NCBI RefSeq assembly: GCF_900112475.1
Contig: NZ_FOLW01000002.1
Location: 240,901-304,900, forward strand
Length of the DNA: 64,000 bases
Direction of reading: 5' to 3'
Source of the DNA: Pragia fontium DSM 5563 = ATCC 49100
GTDB taxonomy: Bacteria; Pseudomonadota; Gammaproteobacteria; Enterobacterales; Enterobacteriaceae
In this document: positions 8,565-18,541 of the stretch, piece after piece
How positions within the stretch are numbered: position 1 is the first letter of the stretch
Layout of the letters: every line of letters starts with the position of its first letter
Program-made: the position numbers and the translations under genes
The notes under the pieces: model-generated
Told to the model about the DNA's origin: nothing
Database searches by the model: none
The model's input: only the letters and a program-made list of their open reading frames with translations

Positions 8565-10232
8565 TTATTTTTTATAAGCAGATTGATGAACACCTACCGC
8601 GCGTCCTGATGGGTCATCCATTTTTTTGAATGATTCATCCCATTCAATGGCTTTAGCAGAAGAACAAGCGACGGATGGGCCACCGGGTACACATTCTGCG
8701 GCGCTCGGCAGCGGAAAGAGTTCTTCAAAGATTTCACGATACAGATAAGCCTCCTTAGAGGTGGGCGTATTGTAAGGAAAACGGAACTTGGCATTTTCCA
8801 ACTGTTGAGTATTAATTTGGTTGTTTGCCACTTCTTTCAAACTATCAATCCAGCTGTATCCCACGCCGTCAGAAAATTGTTCTTTTTGACGCCATGCTAC
8901 GCTGGCAGGGAGATAGGATTCAAAGCATTCACGAATGATGTGTTTCTCCATCTTGCCATTACCGCACATCTTGTCTTTAGGATTGATACGCATCGCAACA
9001 TCAAGAAATTTTTTGTCCAGAAACGGTACTCGCGCTTCCACTCCCCAAGCCGCCATGGCTTTATTGGCTCGGGCACAGTCATACATATGTAGCGCCAGCA
9101 GCTTACGGACAGTTTCTTCATGGAACTCTTTGGCGTTTGGTGCCTTATGGAAGTAGAGGTAGCCACCAAAGACTTCGTCGGCACCTTCGCCGGACAGGAC
9201 CATTTTGATACCCATTGCTTTTATCTTACGCGCCATTAGGTACATTGGCGTTGAGGCGCGAATGGTGGTCACATCATAAGTTTCGATGTGGTAAATCACA
9301 TCGCGAATGGCATCCATACCTTCCTGAACCGTAAAGTGAATCTCATGATGTACGGTTCCAAGGTGATGGGCGACTTCTTGCGCTGCCGCTAAGTCCGGCG
9401 ATCCTTCAAGGCCAACCGCAAAGGAGTGAAGTTGTGGCCACCAGGCTTCGCTGCGTTCGCCGTCTTCAATACGACGAGCCGCATATTTTTTGGTGATGGC
9501 TGAAATTACCGATGAATCAAGACCGCCAGATAACAGCACGCCGTAGGGCACATCGGACATTAAATGGCTCTTTACCGACTCTTCCAAGGCATTGCGTAAC
9601 TCATAAGCATCGGTGACATTATCTTTAACGCTGTCATATTCCATCCAATCACGTTGATAGTAACGTTGGATTTTATGGTCATGACTGGACAAATAACTTC
9701 CGGCCGGAAATTCTTTGAGCGTTTTACAAACCGGAACCAGCGCTTTCATTTCTGAAGCAACATAAAAGTTACCGTGTTCATCATGACCGGTATACATAGG
9801 GATAATACCGACATGATCGCGGCCTAGCAGATAGCTGTTATTGGTGCTGTCATACAGAATAAAGGCAAACATACCCTGTAAATCATCGAGAAAATCGATG
9901 CCTTTTTCCTGATACAGCGCCAAAATCACTTCGCAGTCAGATTCAGTCTGGAATTCGTATTTATCTTGCAGCTGGCGACGTAATTCCTGGTGATTATAAA
10001 TTTCACCATTGACGGCCAATACATGAGTATGAGCTGCATTATAAAGGGGCTGAGCGCCATGATTAACACCGACAATAGATAAACGTTCATGAGCCAGTAT
10101 TGCTGTGTCAGAGGCAAATATGCCCGACCAGTCAGGACCACGGTGGCGCATCAGACGGGACATCTCTAAGGCCTTCTTACGTAGCTCAATGGGGTCAGAT
10201 TTAATATCGAGTACACCAAATATTGAACACAT
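8565..10232 (-). CDS. asnB: Asparagine synthase B (glutamine-hydrolysing)
   Basis: Makes asparagine from aspartate, ATP and glutamine in the cytosol. It has 555 residues (E. coli 554). The N-terminal class II glutamine amidotransferase domain begins MCSIFGVLD, with the nucleophile at Cys2 after Met removal, and includes RHRGPD and NGEIYNH. The C-terminal synthetase domain has the PP-loop LLSGGLDSSV near residue 233 and the conserved SGEGADEVFGGY block. It is adjacent to the nag genes on the same strand, as in E. coli, but nagD is missing from the gap upstream. Confidence 0.97.
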   Translation of the reverse strand: MCSIFGVLDIKSDPIELRKKALEMSRLMRHRGPDWSGIFASDTAILAHERLSIVGVNHGAQPLYNAAHTHVLAVNGEIYNHQELRRQLQDKYEFQTESDCEVILALYQEKGIDFLDDLQGMFAFILYDSTNNSYLLGRDHVGIIPMYTGHDEHGNFYVASEMKALVPVCKTLKEFPAGSYLSSHDHKIQRYYQRDWMEYDSVKDNVTDAYELRNALEESVKSHLMSDVPYGVLLSGGLDSSVISAITKKYAARRIEDGERSEAWWPQLHSFAVGLEGSPDLAAAQEVAHHLGTVHHEIHFTVQEGMDAIRDVIYHIETYDVTTIRASTPMYLMARKIKAMGIKMVLSGEGADEVFGGYLYFHKAPNAKEFHEETVRKLLALHMYDCARANKAMAAWGVEARVPFLDKKFLDVAMRINPKDKMCGNGKMEKHIIRECFESYLPASVAWRQKEQFSDGVGYSWIDSLKEVANNQINTQQLENAKFRFPYNTPTSKEAYLYREIFEELFPLPSAAECVPGGPSVACSSAKAIEWDESFKKMDDPSGRAVGVHQSAYKK

Positions 10233-10412
10233 CGTTATCTCTCTTGTGTTGTTGTCATTGAATTTATTAAAACTTGTTCAGATTAATTTAAGCAAGAATT
10301 AAGCCAGAATTTTTATCAGTGAGTTGGCTTACTTGCGCATTATTTATCGTAATACTTACGATCATAGTCGTGAATTTGCACTATGTTGGTGCGATAGGGA
10401 ATTTATTTCTGT

Positions 10413-10447
10413 GCAATGCTCGGTCATAGGACTGAGCATTGCTTTTA
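10413..10447 (+). terminator. Orphan plus-strand terminator-like hairpin in asnB-nagC gap
   Basis: 12-bp stem GCAATGCTCGGT (10413-10424) / ACTGAGCATTGC (10431-10442) with one G-U wobble and a 6-nt loop, followed on the plus strand by TTTTAAT. No T-run follows it on the minus strand. Both flanking genes are on the minus strand, so it has no obvious coding client. The rest of 10233-10514 holds the asnB promoter region and no recognisable gene. Confidence 0.5.
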
Positions 10448-10514
10448 ATCGAGGAGAAGAGCAGGAGAGATACGTTTTAGGGCATAAAGAGCATAACGAG
10501 AGGCTACCCGGCCT

Positions 10515-11741
10515 TTAATCGTTATTTTCCCCTAATAGATGCTGTAATAAAATGCCGTTAAGCATTGAGCGCTTAACCAGAGCAAAGGAACCGATGGCGG
10601 AACGGTGATCCAACTGAGATGTGACCAGCGGTAGACTTTGTCTGAAATTGATCAGAACCTGATTATCAATACAGCGTTGAATTGCGTTTAATAAAATTTT
10701 CTCTGCTTCAGTAAGATCACCAGAGATCACCACTTTCTGCGGGTTAAATAGGTTAATGGCTATGGAAATGGCTTTACCTAACTGATGGCCAACATATTCA
10801 ATGACGTTAACTGCCAACTCATCCCCTTTATTGGCGGCTTTACAGATGGTGGAAATGCTACAGTCGTCCAGAGTGAGTTTACTGCTATATCCTTGGCTGA
10901 GCAGGTTACGTACCCGCTGTTCGATTGCCAGATTAGAGGCAACGGTTTCCAGACAGCCAAAATTACCGCAATAACAGCGTTCCCCCAGCGGATCGATTTG
11001 GATATGACCAATTTCACCGACGTTACGATTTTTACCCAGAAAAATCTGTCCGTTAATAATAAAACCGGCACCGGTTCCGCGGTGTACTCTGACCAGCATC
11101 GAGTCTTCACAATCCTGAGTCGCGCCAAAATAGTGTTCAGCAAGCGCTAAGCTACGGATATCATGACCAATAAAACTGTTAACGTTGAAACGTTCACGAA
11201 TCGTTTTGCCTAATTGCCAGTTATCTACCGAGATATGTGGCATATATTTTACTACGCCATCTTCTGGATCAACCAAACCGGGGAGGGATATGGCAATAGC
11301 GATTAATTCGCGGATTTTATTGCGGAAGGTTTCAATAAAGCTGGCAATAGCGTGAAGCAGACCTTTTTCCAGCGTTTCTTGAGTGCGTTCAGGTAGGGAA
11401 TAGGCTTCTTCAGCGATGGATTTCCCAGACAGATTATAGAGCGTAACTGTTGCACCATTACGGCCTAAACGGATGGCGACGGTATGAAAGTGTTTGCTTT
11501 CAGTCACGATAGAGACCGCCCGACGGCCACCGGTTGAAGCCTGTTGTTCAACTTCTTTAATCAGACCACGATCTAATAGCTGTCGGGTTATTTTAGTAAT
11601 GCTGGCAGGGGCCAGTTGGCTGAGTTCAGCGATTTGGATACGGGAGATAGGGCCTTGTTGATCGATTAAACGATAGACTACGGCCCCATTTAACTGCTTT
11701 ACCAAATCGATGTTACCAATCTGACCACTTGTCGTCATCAC
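10515..11741 (-). CDS. nagC: NagC, N-acetylglucosamine-responsive ROK-family repressor
   Basis: Transcriptional regulator of amino-sugar genes whose inducer is GlcNAc-6-phosphate. It has 408 residues (E. coli 406). The N-terminal winged helix-turn-helix lies around residues 15-75 (GPISRIQIAELSQLAPASITKITRQLL). The ROK sugar-kinase-like core follows, with the zinc-binding CYCGNFGCLE segment near residue 256. It ends the nagB-nagA-nagC run, starting 35 nt after the nagA stop. In E. coli nagD would follow; here nothing does before asnB. Confidence 0.96.
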   Translation of the reverse strand: MMTTSGQIGNIDLVKQLNGAVVYRLIDQQGPISRIQIAELSQLAPASITKITRQLLDRGLIKEVEQQASTGGRRAVSIVTESKHFHTVAIRLGRNGATVTLYNLSGKSIAEEAYSLPERTQETLEKGLLHAIASFIETFRNKIRELIAIAISLPGLVDPEDGVVKYMPHISVDNWQLGKTIRERFNVNSFIGHDIRSLALAEHYFGATQDCEDSMLVRVHRGTGAGFIINGQIFLGKNRNVGEIGHIQIDPLGERCYCGNFGCLETVASNLAIEQRVRNLLSQGYSSKLTLDDCSISTICKAANKGDELAVNVIEYVGHQLGKAISIAINLFNPQKVVISGDLTEAEKILLNAIQRCIDNQVLINFRQSLPLVTSQLDHRSAIGSFALVKRSMLNGILLQHLLGENND

Positions 11742-11776
11742 TACCTCTGTTATTGCATCACTATGAGTGATGACTA

Positions 11777-12916
11777 TTACTTGAGTGAACCATTAACCCA
11801 GGTATGGGTAATTTTGAAATCGTGGGTAAACGCAGTTAGGTTAGCCACTTTGCCTGTTTCAATACTGCCTAATTTTTTGGAAACACCCATTGCTCTGGCG
11901 GGGTAGAGCGTTGCCATCCGAATGGCTTCATCCAGAGGTATACCGATATATTGAACGCTGTTTGCTACGGCTTCAATCATGGTTAACGCAGAACCACTCA
12001 ATGTGCCATTTTCATCAACACATATTCCGTTGCGGTAATATACGGGTTTGCCTGCAAAAATAAAATGGTCAATGTTGGCACCGGCAGGGGCTGTTGCATC
12101 AGTGACTAACAGCAGTTTATCGGCCTTCAACCGTTTAGCATTACGTATGCTGGACCAGGCAACATGATGACCATCGGCAATCACGCCGGTATAGATTTCT
12201 GGCGTATCAAAAATAGCTCCCATCAATCCCGGTGCACGACCGGTAATCGCTGGCATCGCATTATAAAGGTGGGTTGCGAAGCTGATGCCGGCAGCAAAAC
12301 CGGTGCGGGCTTCTTCATAGGTGGCATTAGAGTGACCGGCAGAAACAATAATACCCGCTTCAGTGAGCTGACGAATGTAGCGACTATCAACCTGCTCCGG
12401 TGCCAGCGTAATTTTGGTAATCACGTCGGCATTTTGGCAAAGATAGTCAATCATCGATTGATCGGGTTTACGGATAAAGTCCGGATTATGCGTCCCTTTT
12501 TTAGCGACACTAAGATAAGGGCCTTCCAGATGAAGACCTAATGCCTGATTAGCGTGGCTGTTTAAATAATCACGCATCACATCAATAGCATATTTCATAA
12601 ATTCATCACTGGATGTGATTAATGTCGGAAGGTAGCTGGTACAACCTGACTTTTCGTTGGCCTGTTGCATAATTTCAAGGGTTTTAATTGAAATTGCATC
12701 CAGTGAATCATTAAATTGAACACCACCGCAGCCATTTAGCTGAACGTCAATAAAACCGGGTGCCAAAATGGCACCTTGCAGGTCTTTAATCTCAATATCC
12801 GATGGTAATTCACTTTGCAGACAGACGCGTTGAATCATACCATTGGCAACGATAACCGCATGGTTATCAAGAATATCGTGGCCGGTATAGATCCGGCAGT
12901 GGGTTAAAGCATACAT
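11777..12916 (-). CDS. nagA: N-acetylglucosamine-6-phosphate deacetylase
   Basis: Cytosolic metal-dependent amidohydrolase that converts GlcNAc-6-P to glucosamine-6-P and acetate. It has 379 residues (E. coli 382). Family motifs are present: [13 protein letters not shown] near residue 55, the metal-binding Glu in HLEGPYLS near 130, the His in [11 protein letters not shown] near 195, and the catalytic Asp in [10 protein letters not shown] near 270. It lies between nagB (21 nt) and nagC (35 nt) in one transcription unit that feeds GlcNAc into glycolysis. Confidence 0.96.
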   Translation of the reverse strand: MYALTHCRIYTGHDILDNHAVIVANGMIQRVCLQSELPSDIEIKDLQGAILAPGFIDVQLNGCGGVQFNDSLDAISIKTLEIMQQANEKSGCTSYLPTLITSSDEFMKYAIDVMRDYLNSHANQALGLHLEGPYLSVAKKGTHNPDFIRKPDQSMIDYLCQNADVITKITLAPEQVDSRYIRQLTEAGIIVSAGHSNATYEEARTGFAAGISFATHLYNAMPAITGRAPGLMGAIFDTPEIYTGVIADGHHVAWSSIRNAKRLKADKLLLVTDATAPAGANIDHFIFAGKPVYYRNGICVDENGTLSGSALTMIEAVANSVQYIGIPLDEAIRMATLYPARAMGVSKKLGSIETGKVANLTAFTHDFKITHTWVNGSLK

Positions 12917-12937
12917 AATAAACCCCCGCAGTAGCGA

Positions 12938-13738
12938 CTATAGGTTTTTGATATTTTCCGCTTCTAATTCACGGAAATATTTCACAGTTTTGATTTTTAA
13001 TTCCATAGTAGATGGTTCATCGCAAACAATAATTGCTTTTGCGTGCAGTTGCAGTGCTGAAACCGTCCACAGGTGGTTAACGCAGCCTTCAACAGCGGCT
13101 TCTAATGCTTGAGCCTTATTGAGCCCGGTCACCAAAATCATGACTTCTGCTGCATCCATCAAGGTACCAACACCAATGGTCAGAGCATATTTAGGCACTT
13201 TATTGATGTCATTATCAAAGAAGCGCGAGTTGGCGATGCGAGTATCTTGAGTTAATGTTTTTATGCGAGTGCGGGAAGAAAGCGATGAGGCCGGCTCATT
13301 AAACGCAATATGTCCATCAATACCTACACCACCCATAAACAAATGGATTTGGCCATAGGATTTGATTTTATCTTCATAGCGTTGGCACTCGGCCTCAACG
13401 TCACTGGCGTTACCATCCAGTAAGTTGATATTTTGTGGCTGAATATCAATATGGCTAAAGAAATTGTTATGCATGAACGAATGATAACTTTGTGGATGAG
13501 ATTGCTCTAACCCGATATATTCATCCATATTAAAGGTGACGACATGTTTAAAACTGACTTCACCCGCTTTATAAAGTTCAATTAAACGCAGGTATGTGGT
13601 TAGCGGAGTGCTTCCTGTCGGTAGACCTAACACGAAAGGGCGTTCAGCCGTTGGTTTAAATGCATTAATACGGTTCGCAATATGACGGGCGGACCATAAA
13701 CCAACGTCTTTTGCACTTTCTAATGGAATAAGTCTCAT
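12938..13738 (-). CDS. nagB: Glucosamine-6-phosphate deaminase
   Basis: Allosteric hexameric enzyme that converts glucosamine-6-P to fructose-6-P and ammonia. It has 266 residues, as in E. coli. The active-site residues are all visible: Asp72 in FNMDEYIGL, and Asp141, His143 and Glu148 in [11 protein letters not shown]. It is the first gene of nagB-nagA-nagC and is divergent from the transporter gene nagE across a 380-nt regulatory gap, the classic arrangement for joint NagC and CRP control. Confidence 0.97.
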   Translation of the reverse strand: MRLIPLESAKDVGLWSARHIANRINAFKPTAERPFVLGLPTGSTPLTTYLRLIELYKAGEVSFKHVVTFNMDEYIGLEQSHPQSYHSFMHNNFFSHIDIQPQNINLLDGNASDVEAECQRYEDKIKSYGQIHLFMGGVGIDGHIAFNEPASSLSSRTRIKTLTQDTRIANSRFFDNDINKVPKYALTIGVGTLMDAAEVMILVTGLNKAQALEAAVEGCVNHLWTVSALQLHAKAIIVCDEPSTMELKIKTVKYFRELEAENIKNL

Positions 13739-13930
13739 GTAAATGCCTCTTGGTTACATAACACTGGCTATACTCATATGTGTGAAAATTAACGTGATAG
13801 CTTGAAATTAATGACTATAACTATAGTTCACGTTAACAAAACACGCCTTGGATACTGTGTCAAACTAATATTTCATATGATAAAATAAGTTCCGGTTCAT
13901 AGCTAGTCTTGTGGTTGTTTTATTCATGTT

Positions 13931-13952
13931 TTTGGTGATGATAATCACAAAT
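13931..13952. promoter_or_regulatory. CRP site between nagB and nagE
   Basis: 22-bp site TTT-GGTGA-TGATAA-TCACA-AAT, close to the CRP consensus TGTGA-N6-TCACA. Its centre is about 60 nt upstream of the predicted nagE start point, the usual class I activator position. The nagB side of the gap (13739-13930) contains an ATTT-N9-AAAT element near 13870-13890 that could be a second NagC operator, at low confidence. Confidence 0.75.
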
Positions 13953-13966
13953 CCAGAGGTTTTAAT

Positions 13967-13994
13967 TTGCGATGCGAAATATATTTTTTACACT
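13967..13994 (+). promoter_or_regulatory. nagE promoter with overlapping candidate NagC operator
   Basis: TTGCGA (13967-13972), 16-nt spacer, TACACT (13989-13994). The -35 lies inside ATTT-GCGATGCG-AAAT (13965-13980), a pattern resembling NagC sites, so repressor and polymerase would compete. This leaves a transcribed leader of roughly 120 nt before the GTG start. Confidence 0.55.
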
Positions 13995-14118
13995 ATGAAT
14001 TAGTACGATGTAAGTTGGTTGTGTCTTGTCTATCTGACGGTGGCAGAGTTATACGGTAGACGCCTTATTGTTGAGTATAAAAATAGGCCCTATTCAGGGC
14101 ATTGCAGGGGGAAACAAG

Positions 14119-16062
14119 GTGAATATACTTGGATTTTTTCAACGACTAGGACGATCGCTACAGCTACCGATCGCCGTATTACCGGTCGCGGCATTATTAC
14201 TGCGTTTCGGTCAACCAGACTTGTTGGCTCTGCCGTTCATGGCTCAGGCCGGCGCGGCAATATTTGATAACCTGGCACTGATTTTTGCGATTGGTGTGGC
14301 TGCAACCTGGTCTAAAGATAATGCGGGTTCAGCTGCGTTAGCCGGTGCGGTTGGTTTCTTTATTCTAACGAAAGCAACGGTAACCATCGAAGCCAGCATT
14401 AATATGGGCGTATTAGCCGGTATTATTTCAGGTTTGGTTGGTGGTGCAGTTTATAACCGTTGGTCTGATATTAAACTGCCTGACTTCTTATCATTCTTTG
14501 GTGGTAAGCGTTTTGTTCCTATCGCAACAGGGTTCTTCTGTTTAATCCTGGCGGCGATCTTTGGTTATGTCTGGCCTCCGGTTCAGGCAGCTATTGGTGC
14601 TGGCGGTGAGTGGATTGTTGCTCAGGGCGCATTAGGTTCTGGTATTTTTGGTTTTGTTAACCGTTTACTGATTCCTACTGGCTTACACCAGGTTCTGAAT
14701 ACCATTGCATGGTTCCAGATCGGTGACTTTACCGATGCTGCTGGCAAAGTATTCCACGGTGATATCAACCGTTTCTATAATGGTGATGCTACTGCCGGGA
14801 TGTTTATGTCTGGCTTCTTCCCGATCATGATGTTTGGTTTACCGGGTGCAGCACTGGCAATGTACTTTGCCGCTAAACCGGGTCGTCGTGCAGCCGTGGG
14901 TGGTTTATTACTGTCCGTTGCGTTAACAGCATTCCTGACAGGCGTAACTGAACCGCTAGAGTTTATGTTTATGTTCCTGGCTCCGGTTCTGTACTTTGTT
15001 CACGCTATCCTGACCGGTATTAGCTTGTACGTAGCGACAGCGCTGGGTATTCACGCTGGCTTTACGTTCTCTGCGGGCGCCATTGACTATGCGTTAATGT
15101 TTAAACTACCAGCGGCCAGTAGCAACGTCTGGATGCTGTTGGTGATGGGTGTTGTGGCTTTTGTGGTTTACTTCCTGCTGTTCTCGGTCATTATTCGTGC
15201 TTTCAACCTGAAAACACCGGGTCGTGAAGATGAAGATGAATTGGAAGCGACGCCGGATAACTCTAATACCAGCGAAGGCTTGGATGCATTGGCAACCAGC
15301 TACATTGGTATTATCGGTGGTAGTGATAACCTAACCGGTATTGATGCTTGTATTACTCGTTTACGCTTGACGGTGAAAGACTCTGGCATCGTTGATAGTA
15401 CAGCGGCTAAGCGTTTAGGCGCTGCGGGTGTGGTTAAGTTAAATAAGCAAAGTATTCAGATTATTGTTGGGGCAAAAGCCGAATCCATTGCTGACAGCAT
15501 GCGTAAAGTGATTGCTGCCGGTACTGCACCTAAAACTCAGGCTGCTGCAACTACAGTATCTGAGCCAGTTGTTAAGCCTCAGGCAGCAGTGAAAAAAGCT
15601 GAAGCTATTAGCACCTTAATTTCGCCAATTACCGGTGATATTGTGGCGCTGGAAGCGGTTCCTGATGAAGCATTTGCCAGTAAAGCCGTTGGTGAAGGTA
15701 TCGCTATTCGCCCAACCGGTAAAATCGTGGTTGCTCCGGCTAACGGTACATTGGTGAAAATTTTCGGTACTAATCACGCATTCTGTCTGGAAACTGAAAA
15801 CGGTGCAGAAGTGGTGGTTCATATTGGTATTGATACCGTTAAGTTGGATGGTAATGGCTTCAAGCGTTTAGCTGAAGAAGGCGCTACCGTGAAGGCTGGC
15901 GATCCGGTACTGGAGTTGGATTTAGATTACTTATCTGCCAATGCAGCTTCTATTATCAGCCCGGTTGTTGTCAGTAATATTGATGACTTTAGCGGTATCA
16001 TTGATGTGGCTAGCGGTAGTGTAGTGGCCGGTCAGTCCAAACTGTTCGATATTAAAGGATAA
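14119..16062 (+). CDS. nagE: PTS N-acetylglucosamine transporter, fused EIICBA
   Basis: Inner-membrane phosphotransferase permease that takes up GlcNAc as GlcNAc-6-P. 647 residues from the GTG at 14119, which has AGGGGG about 7 nt upstream and yields the family start (M)NILGFFQRLG. Domains: EIIC (about 1-360, many membrane helices; His190 in PTGLHQVLN), EIIB with the phosphorylated Cys411 in DACITRLRL, a linker rich in Ala/Val/Pro, and EIIA with phospho-His568 in VVVHIGID. It is divergent from nagB and ends at a strong terminator. The domain order matches E. coli NagE. Confidence 0.97.
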   Translation: MNILGFFQRLGRSLQLPIAVLPVAALLLRFGQPDLLALPFMAQAGAAIFDNLALIFAIGVAATWSKDNAGSAALAGAVGFFILTKATVTIEASINMGVLAGIISGLVGGAVYNRWSDIKLPDFLSFFGGKRFVPIATGFFCLILAAIFGYVWPPVQAAIGAGGEWIVAQGALGSGIFGFVNRLLIPTGLHQVLNTIAWFQIGDFTDAAGKVFHGDINRFYNGDATAGMFMSGFFPIMMFGLPGAALAMYFAAKPGRRAAVGGLLLSVALTAFLTGVTEPLEFMFMFLAPVLYFVHAILTGISLYVATALGIHAGFTFSAGAIDYALMFKLPAASSNVWMLLVMGVVAFVVYFLLFSVIIRAFNLKTPGREDEDELEATPDNSNTSEGLDALATSYIGIIGGSDNLTGIDACITRLRLTVKDSGIVDSTAAKRLGAAGVVKLNKQSIQIIVGAKAESIADSMRKVIAAGTAPKTQAAATTVSEPVVKPQAAVKKAEAISTLISPITGDIVALEAVPDEAFASKAVGEGIAIRPTGKIVVAPANGTLVKIFGTNHAFCLETENGAEVVVHIGIDTVKLDGNGFKRLAEEGATVKAGDPVLELDLDYLSANAASIISPVVVSNIDDFSGIIDVASGSVVAGQSKLFDIKG

Positions 16063-16095
16063 GATTTAACGCTTATCTGGCCGATATATTGTGTG

Positions 16096-16127
16096 AAGCG
16101 GGAAGGGTAACCTTCCCGCTTTTTTTA
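16096..16127 (+). terminator. nagE terminator
   Basis: Stem AAGCGGGAAGG (16096-16106) / CCTTCCCGCTT (16111-16121), loop GTAA, followed by a T-run to 16127. Confidence 0.92.
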
Positions 16128-16312
16128 TTTATTGGCCTTTTAAGGTAAAATAACGGCAATAAATATAGCGATGACGAGGTTATAATCAGCGGCTTTCTAC
16201 TTGACGGCTGACTTTGCTGTAACTAACGGTTGTGTCCTGAGGGCGGTTGTTAGATTATAAGAGGTTATAACGTTGTGATCGCTTTTGCATTTTGCATACG
16301 AGGAAAAAGTAA

Positions 16313-17980
16313 ATGAGTGAGGCTGAAGTTCGCCCAACTAATTTTATTCGTCATATTATTGACGAAGATTTAGCATCAGGTAAACACACGACTATCGTGA
16401 CCCGTTTTCCACCTGAGCCGAACGGATATCTGCATATTGGGCATGCGAAGTCCATTTGCCTGAACTTTGGCATTGCGCAGGACTATCAAGGTCTGTGTAA
16501 TTTGCGTTTTGATGACACTAACCCGGTAAAAGAAGATATCGAGTATGTTGAGTCAATCAAGAATGATGTTCAGTGGTTAGGTTTTCATTGGGATGGCGCA
16601 GTACGCTACTCTTCTGACTATTTTGATCAGTTACATCAGTATGCGGTTGAATTAATCAGCAAAGGTTTAGCCTATGTGGATGAGCTGAGTCCTGAAGAGA
16701 TGCGTGAATACCGTGGAACGCTGACTCAGCCGGGGAAAAATAGCCCATATCGCGATCGCAGCATAGAAGAAAACCTTGCGCTGTTTGAGAAAATGAAAAA
16801 CGGTGAATTTGCTGAGGGTAAAGCTTGTTTGCGTGCCAAGATCGATATGGCATCCTCTTTTATCGTTATGCGCGACCCTGTTCTGTATCGGATTAAATTT
16901 GCCGATCACCATCAGACCGGTAATAAGTGGTGCATCTACCCGATGTATGACTTTACCCACTGCATTTCAGATGCGCTGGAGGGAATAACTCACTCTCTGT
17001 GTACGTTGGAATTCCAAGATAACCGTCGTCTGTATGATTGGGTGTTGGACAATATCACCATTCCTTGTCATCCACATCAGTACGAGTTTTCTCGCCTGAA
17101 TTTAGAATACGCCATTATGTCAAAGCGTAAGCTGAATTTGCTGGTGACTGAAAATAGGGTAGAAGGATGGGACGATCCGCGGATGCCGACCATTTCGGGT
17201 CTGCGTCGTCGTGGTTATACGGCCGCTTCAATCCGTGAATTCTGCCGTCGCATTGGCGTAACTAAACAAGATAACAACGTAGAAATGGTGGCGTTAGAAA
17301 CCTGCATACGTGAAGATTTAAACGAGAATGCACCGCGGGCCATGGCCGTATTGAATCCGGTTAAAGTTATTATTGAGAACGTACCGGAAGGGCACGAAGA
17401 ATGGTTAACCGTTGGGGCTCACCCGAATAAGCCTGAAATGGGAACCCGCAGTGTACCGTTTAGCCGTGAGATTTACATCGATCGCGCAGACTTCCGTGAA
17501 GAAGCCAATAAGCAATATAAGCGCTTGGTTTTAGGTAAAGAAGTCCGTCTGAGAAATGCTTATGTGATCAAAGCTGAGCGGGTTGAGAAAGATGCTCAGG
17601 GTGAAATTACCACCATTTACTGTAGTTATGATTCGGCAACCTTGGGTAAAGATCCGGCGGATGGCCGTAAGGTGAAAGGTGTTATTCATTGGGTTTCGGT
17701 TTCTCACGCACTACCTGCTGAATTCCGTTTGTATGAATGCTTATTTAATGTGGCGAACCCTGGGGCGGCAGATGACTTCTTGTCTACGATTAACCCAGAG
17801 TCCTTAACCATTGCCCATGGTTTTGTTGAGCCAAGCCTAAAAGAGGCTCAGCCTGAGTTTGCTTATCAGTTCGAACGTGAAGGATATTTCTGCGCTGATA
17901 ATCGTCATTCATCAACGGATAATCTGGTATTTAACCGCACGGTGGGTCTGCGCGATACCTGGGCTTCTCAAGCCAGCTAG
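16313..17980 (+). CDS. glnS: Glutaminyl-tRNA synthetase
   Basis: Class I synthetase charging tRNA-Gln, so it serves the three Gln tRNAs in this window. It has 555 residues (E. coli 554). The HIGH motif is in YLHIGHAKS near residue 43, the KMSKS-type signature is IMSKRKL near 270, and the C-terminal anticodon-binding beta barrels are complete. It stands alone behind a 250-nt upstream gap in which no other gene is seen. A GAGGAAAAAG Shine-Dalgarno lies just before the ATG. Confidence 0.97.
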   Translation: MSEAEVRPTNFIRHIIDEDLASGKHTTIVTRFPPEPNGYLHIGHAKSICLNFGIAQDYQGLCNLRFDDTNPVKEDIEYVESIKNDVQWLGFHWDGAVRYSSDYFDQLHQYAVELISKGLAYVDELSPEEMREYRGTLTQPGKNSPYRDRSIEENLALFEKMKNGEFAEGKACLRAKIDMASSFIVMRDPVLYRIKFADHHQTGNKWCIYPMYDFTHCISDALEGITHSLCTLEFQDNRRLYDWVLDNITIPCHPHQYEFSRLNLEYAIMSKRKLNLLVTENRVEGWDDPRMPTISGLRRRGYTAASIREFCRRIGVTKQDNNVEMVALETCIREDLNENAPRAMAVLNPVKVIIENVPEGHEEWLTVGAHPNKPEMGTRSVPFSREIYIDRADFREEANKQYKRLVLGKEVRLRNAYVIKAERVEKDAQGEITTIYCSYDSATLGKDPADGRKVKGVIHWVSVSHALPAEFRLYECLFNVANPGAADDFLSTINPESLTIAHGFVEPSLKEAQPEFAYQFEREGYFCADNRHSSTDNLVFNRTVGLRDTWASQAS

Positions 17981-18012
17981 TATGCCAGATTGACAATATG
18001 CTTGAATAAAAA

Positions 18013-18046
18013 ATGCCCGCCAGCATAAACTGACGGGCATTTTTTT
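18013..18046 (+). terminator. glnS terminator
   Basis: ATGCCCG-c-CAG, loop CATAAA, CTG-a-CGGGCAT (18013-18040) with one mismatch, then TTTTTT. It ends only 18 nt before the next start codon. Confidence 0.88.
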
Positions 18047-18064
18047 AAGGCGAAGGAAGATATT

Positions 18065-18481
18065 ATGGGGCCGTTGGTTGTAGTGGGGCGATACTCTTTT
18101 CCACTTGAGGCGCAAATTGCTAAAAGTAATCTTCAGGCCGCTGGCATCCGCGCGTATATTGCCGATGAGCATACCATTAATATGCAGTGGCTTTATTCTG
18201 ATGCGTTAGGTGGCGTCAGGCTAATGGTGGCTGAGCAGGATGCGCAGGAAGCCGAAGAGATTTTGCAGCAGGATTTCTCACTATCGATAGCGGAGACGGA
18301 AATTCCCGACAGTGATGTTGAGAGTGATTGGATTTGTCCTGCTTGCGGGAGCCATAATGTTGCTCTCTTTACCAAGGGAAAGAAATCCGCTTTTGTGATT
18401 TTTATTCTGCTGGGTTTTCCACTTTTTTTCTATCAGCATGGAATTAAGTGTAACGATTGCGGTAAATTCAGCAAAAAATAA
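18065..18481 (+). CDS. DUF2007 protein with zinc ribbon and one membrane segment
   Basis: 138-residue protein. The N-terminal 70 residues (VVVGRYSFPLEAQIAKSNLQ, then IADEHTINMQW) match the DUF2007 (putative prokaryotic signal-transducing) fold. A C-terminal zinc ribbon is formed by CPACGSHN and CNDCGKF. The Cys pairs flank one hydrophobic helix, SAFVIFILLGFPLFF, which suggests membrane attachment. Function is unknown. The gene sits between glnS and fur, where E. coli has chiP and a small lipoprotein gene. GGAAG lies 5-6 nt before the ATG. Because the start is so close to the glnS terminator, expression may depend on read-through, or on a promoter inside the glnS end. Confidence 0.8.
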   Translation: MGPLVVVGRYSFPLEAQIAKSNLQAAGIRAYIADEHTINMQWLYSDALGGVRLMVAEQDAQEAEEILQQDFSLSIAETEIPDSDVESDWICPACGSHNVALFTKGKKSAFVIFILLGFPLFFYQHGIKCNDCGKFSKK

Positions 18482-18523
18482 TGCCAGCAATTATGCTGGC
18501 AATTGTCGCTGCTATGATAGCAG
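18482..18523. terminator. Two short hairpins between the DUF2007 gene and fur
   Basis: TGCCAGCA/TGCTGGCA (18482-18501, loop ATTA) and CTGCTA/TAGCAG (18509-18523). Neither is followed by a clear T-run, so termination between these convergent genes is plausible but weakly supported. Confidence 0.4.
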
Positions 18524-18541
18524 TCTGAAAGAATGAGCTAA

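Noticed and set aside
10324..10518. 64-codon plus-strand ORF in the asnB-nagC gap
   Set aside because: No ribosome binding site is present, and it contains the hairpin with T-run; it looks like noncoding sequence.
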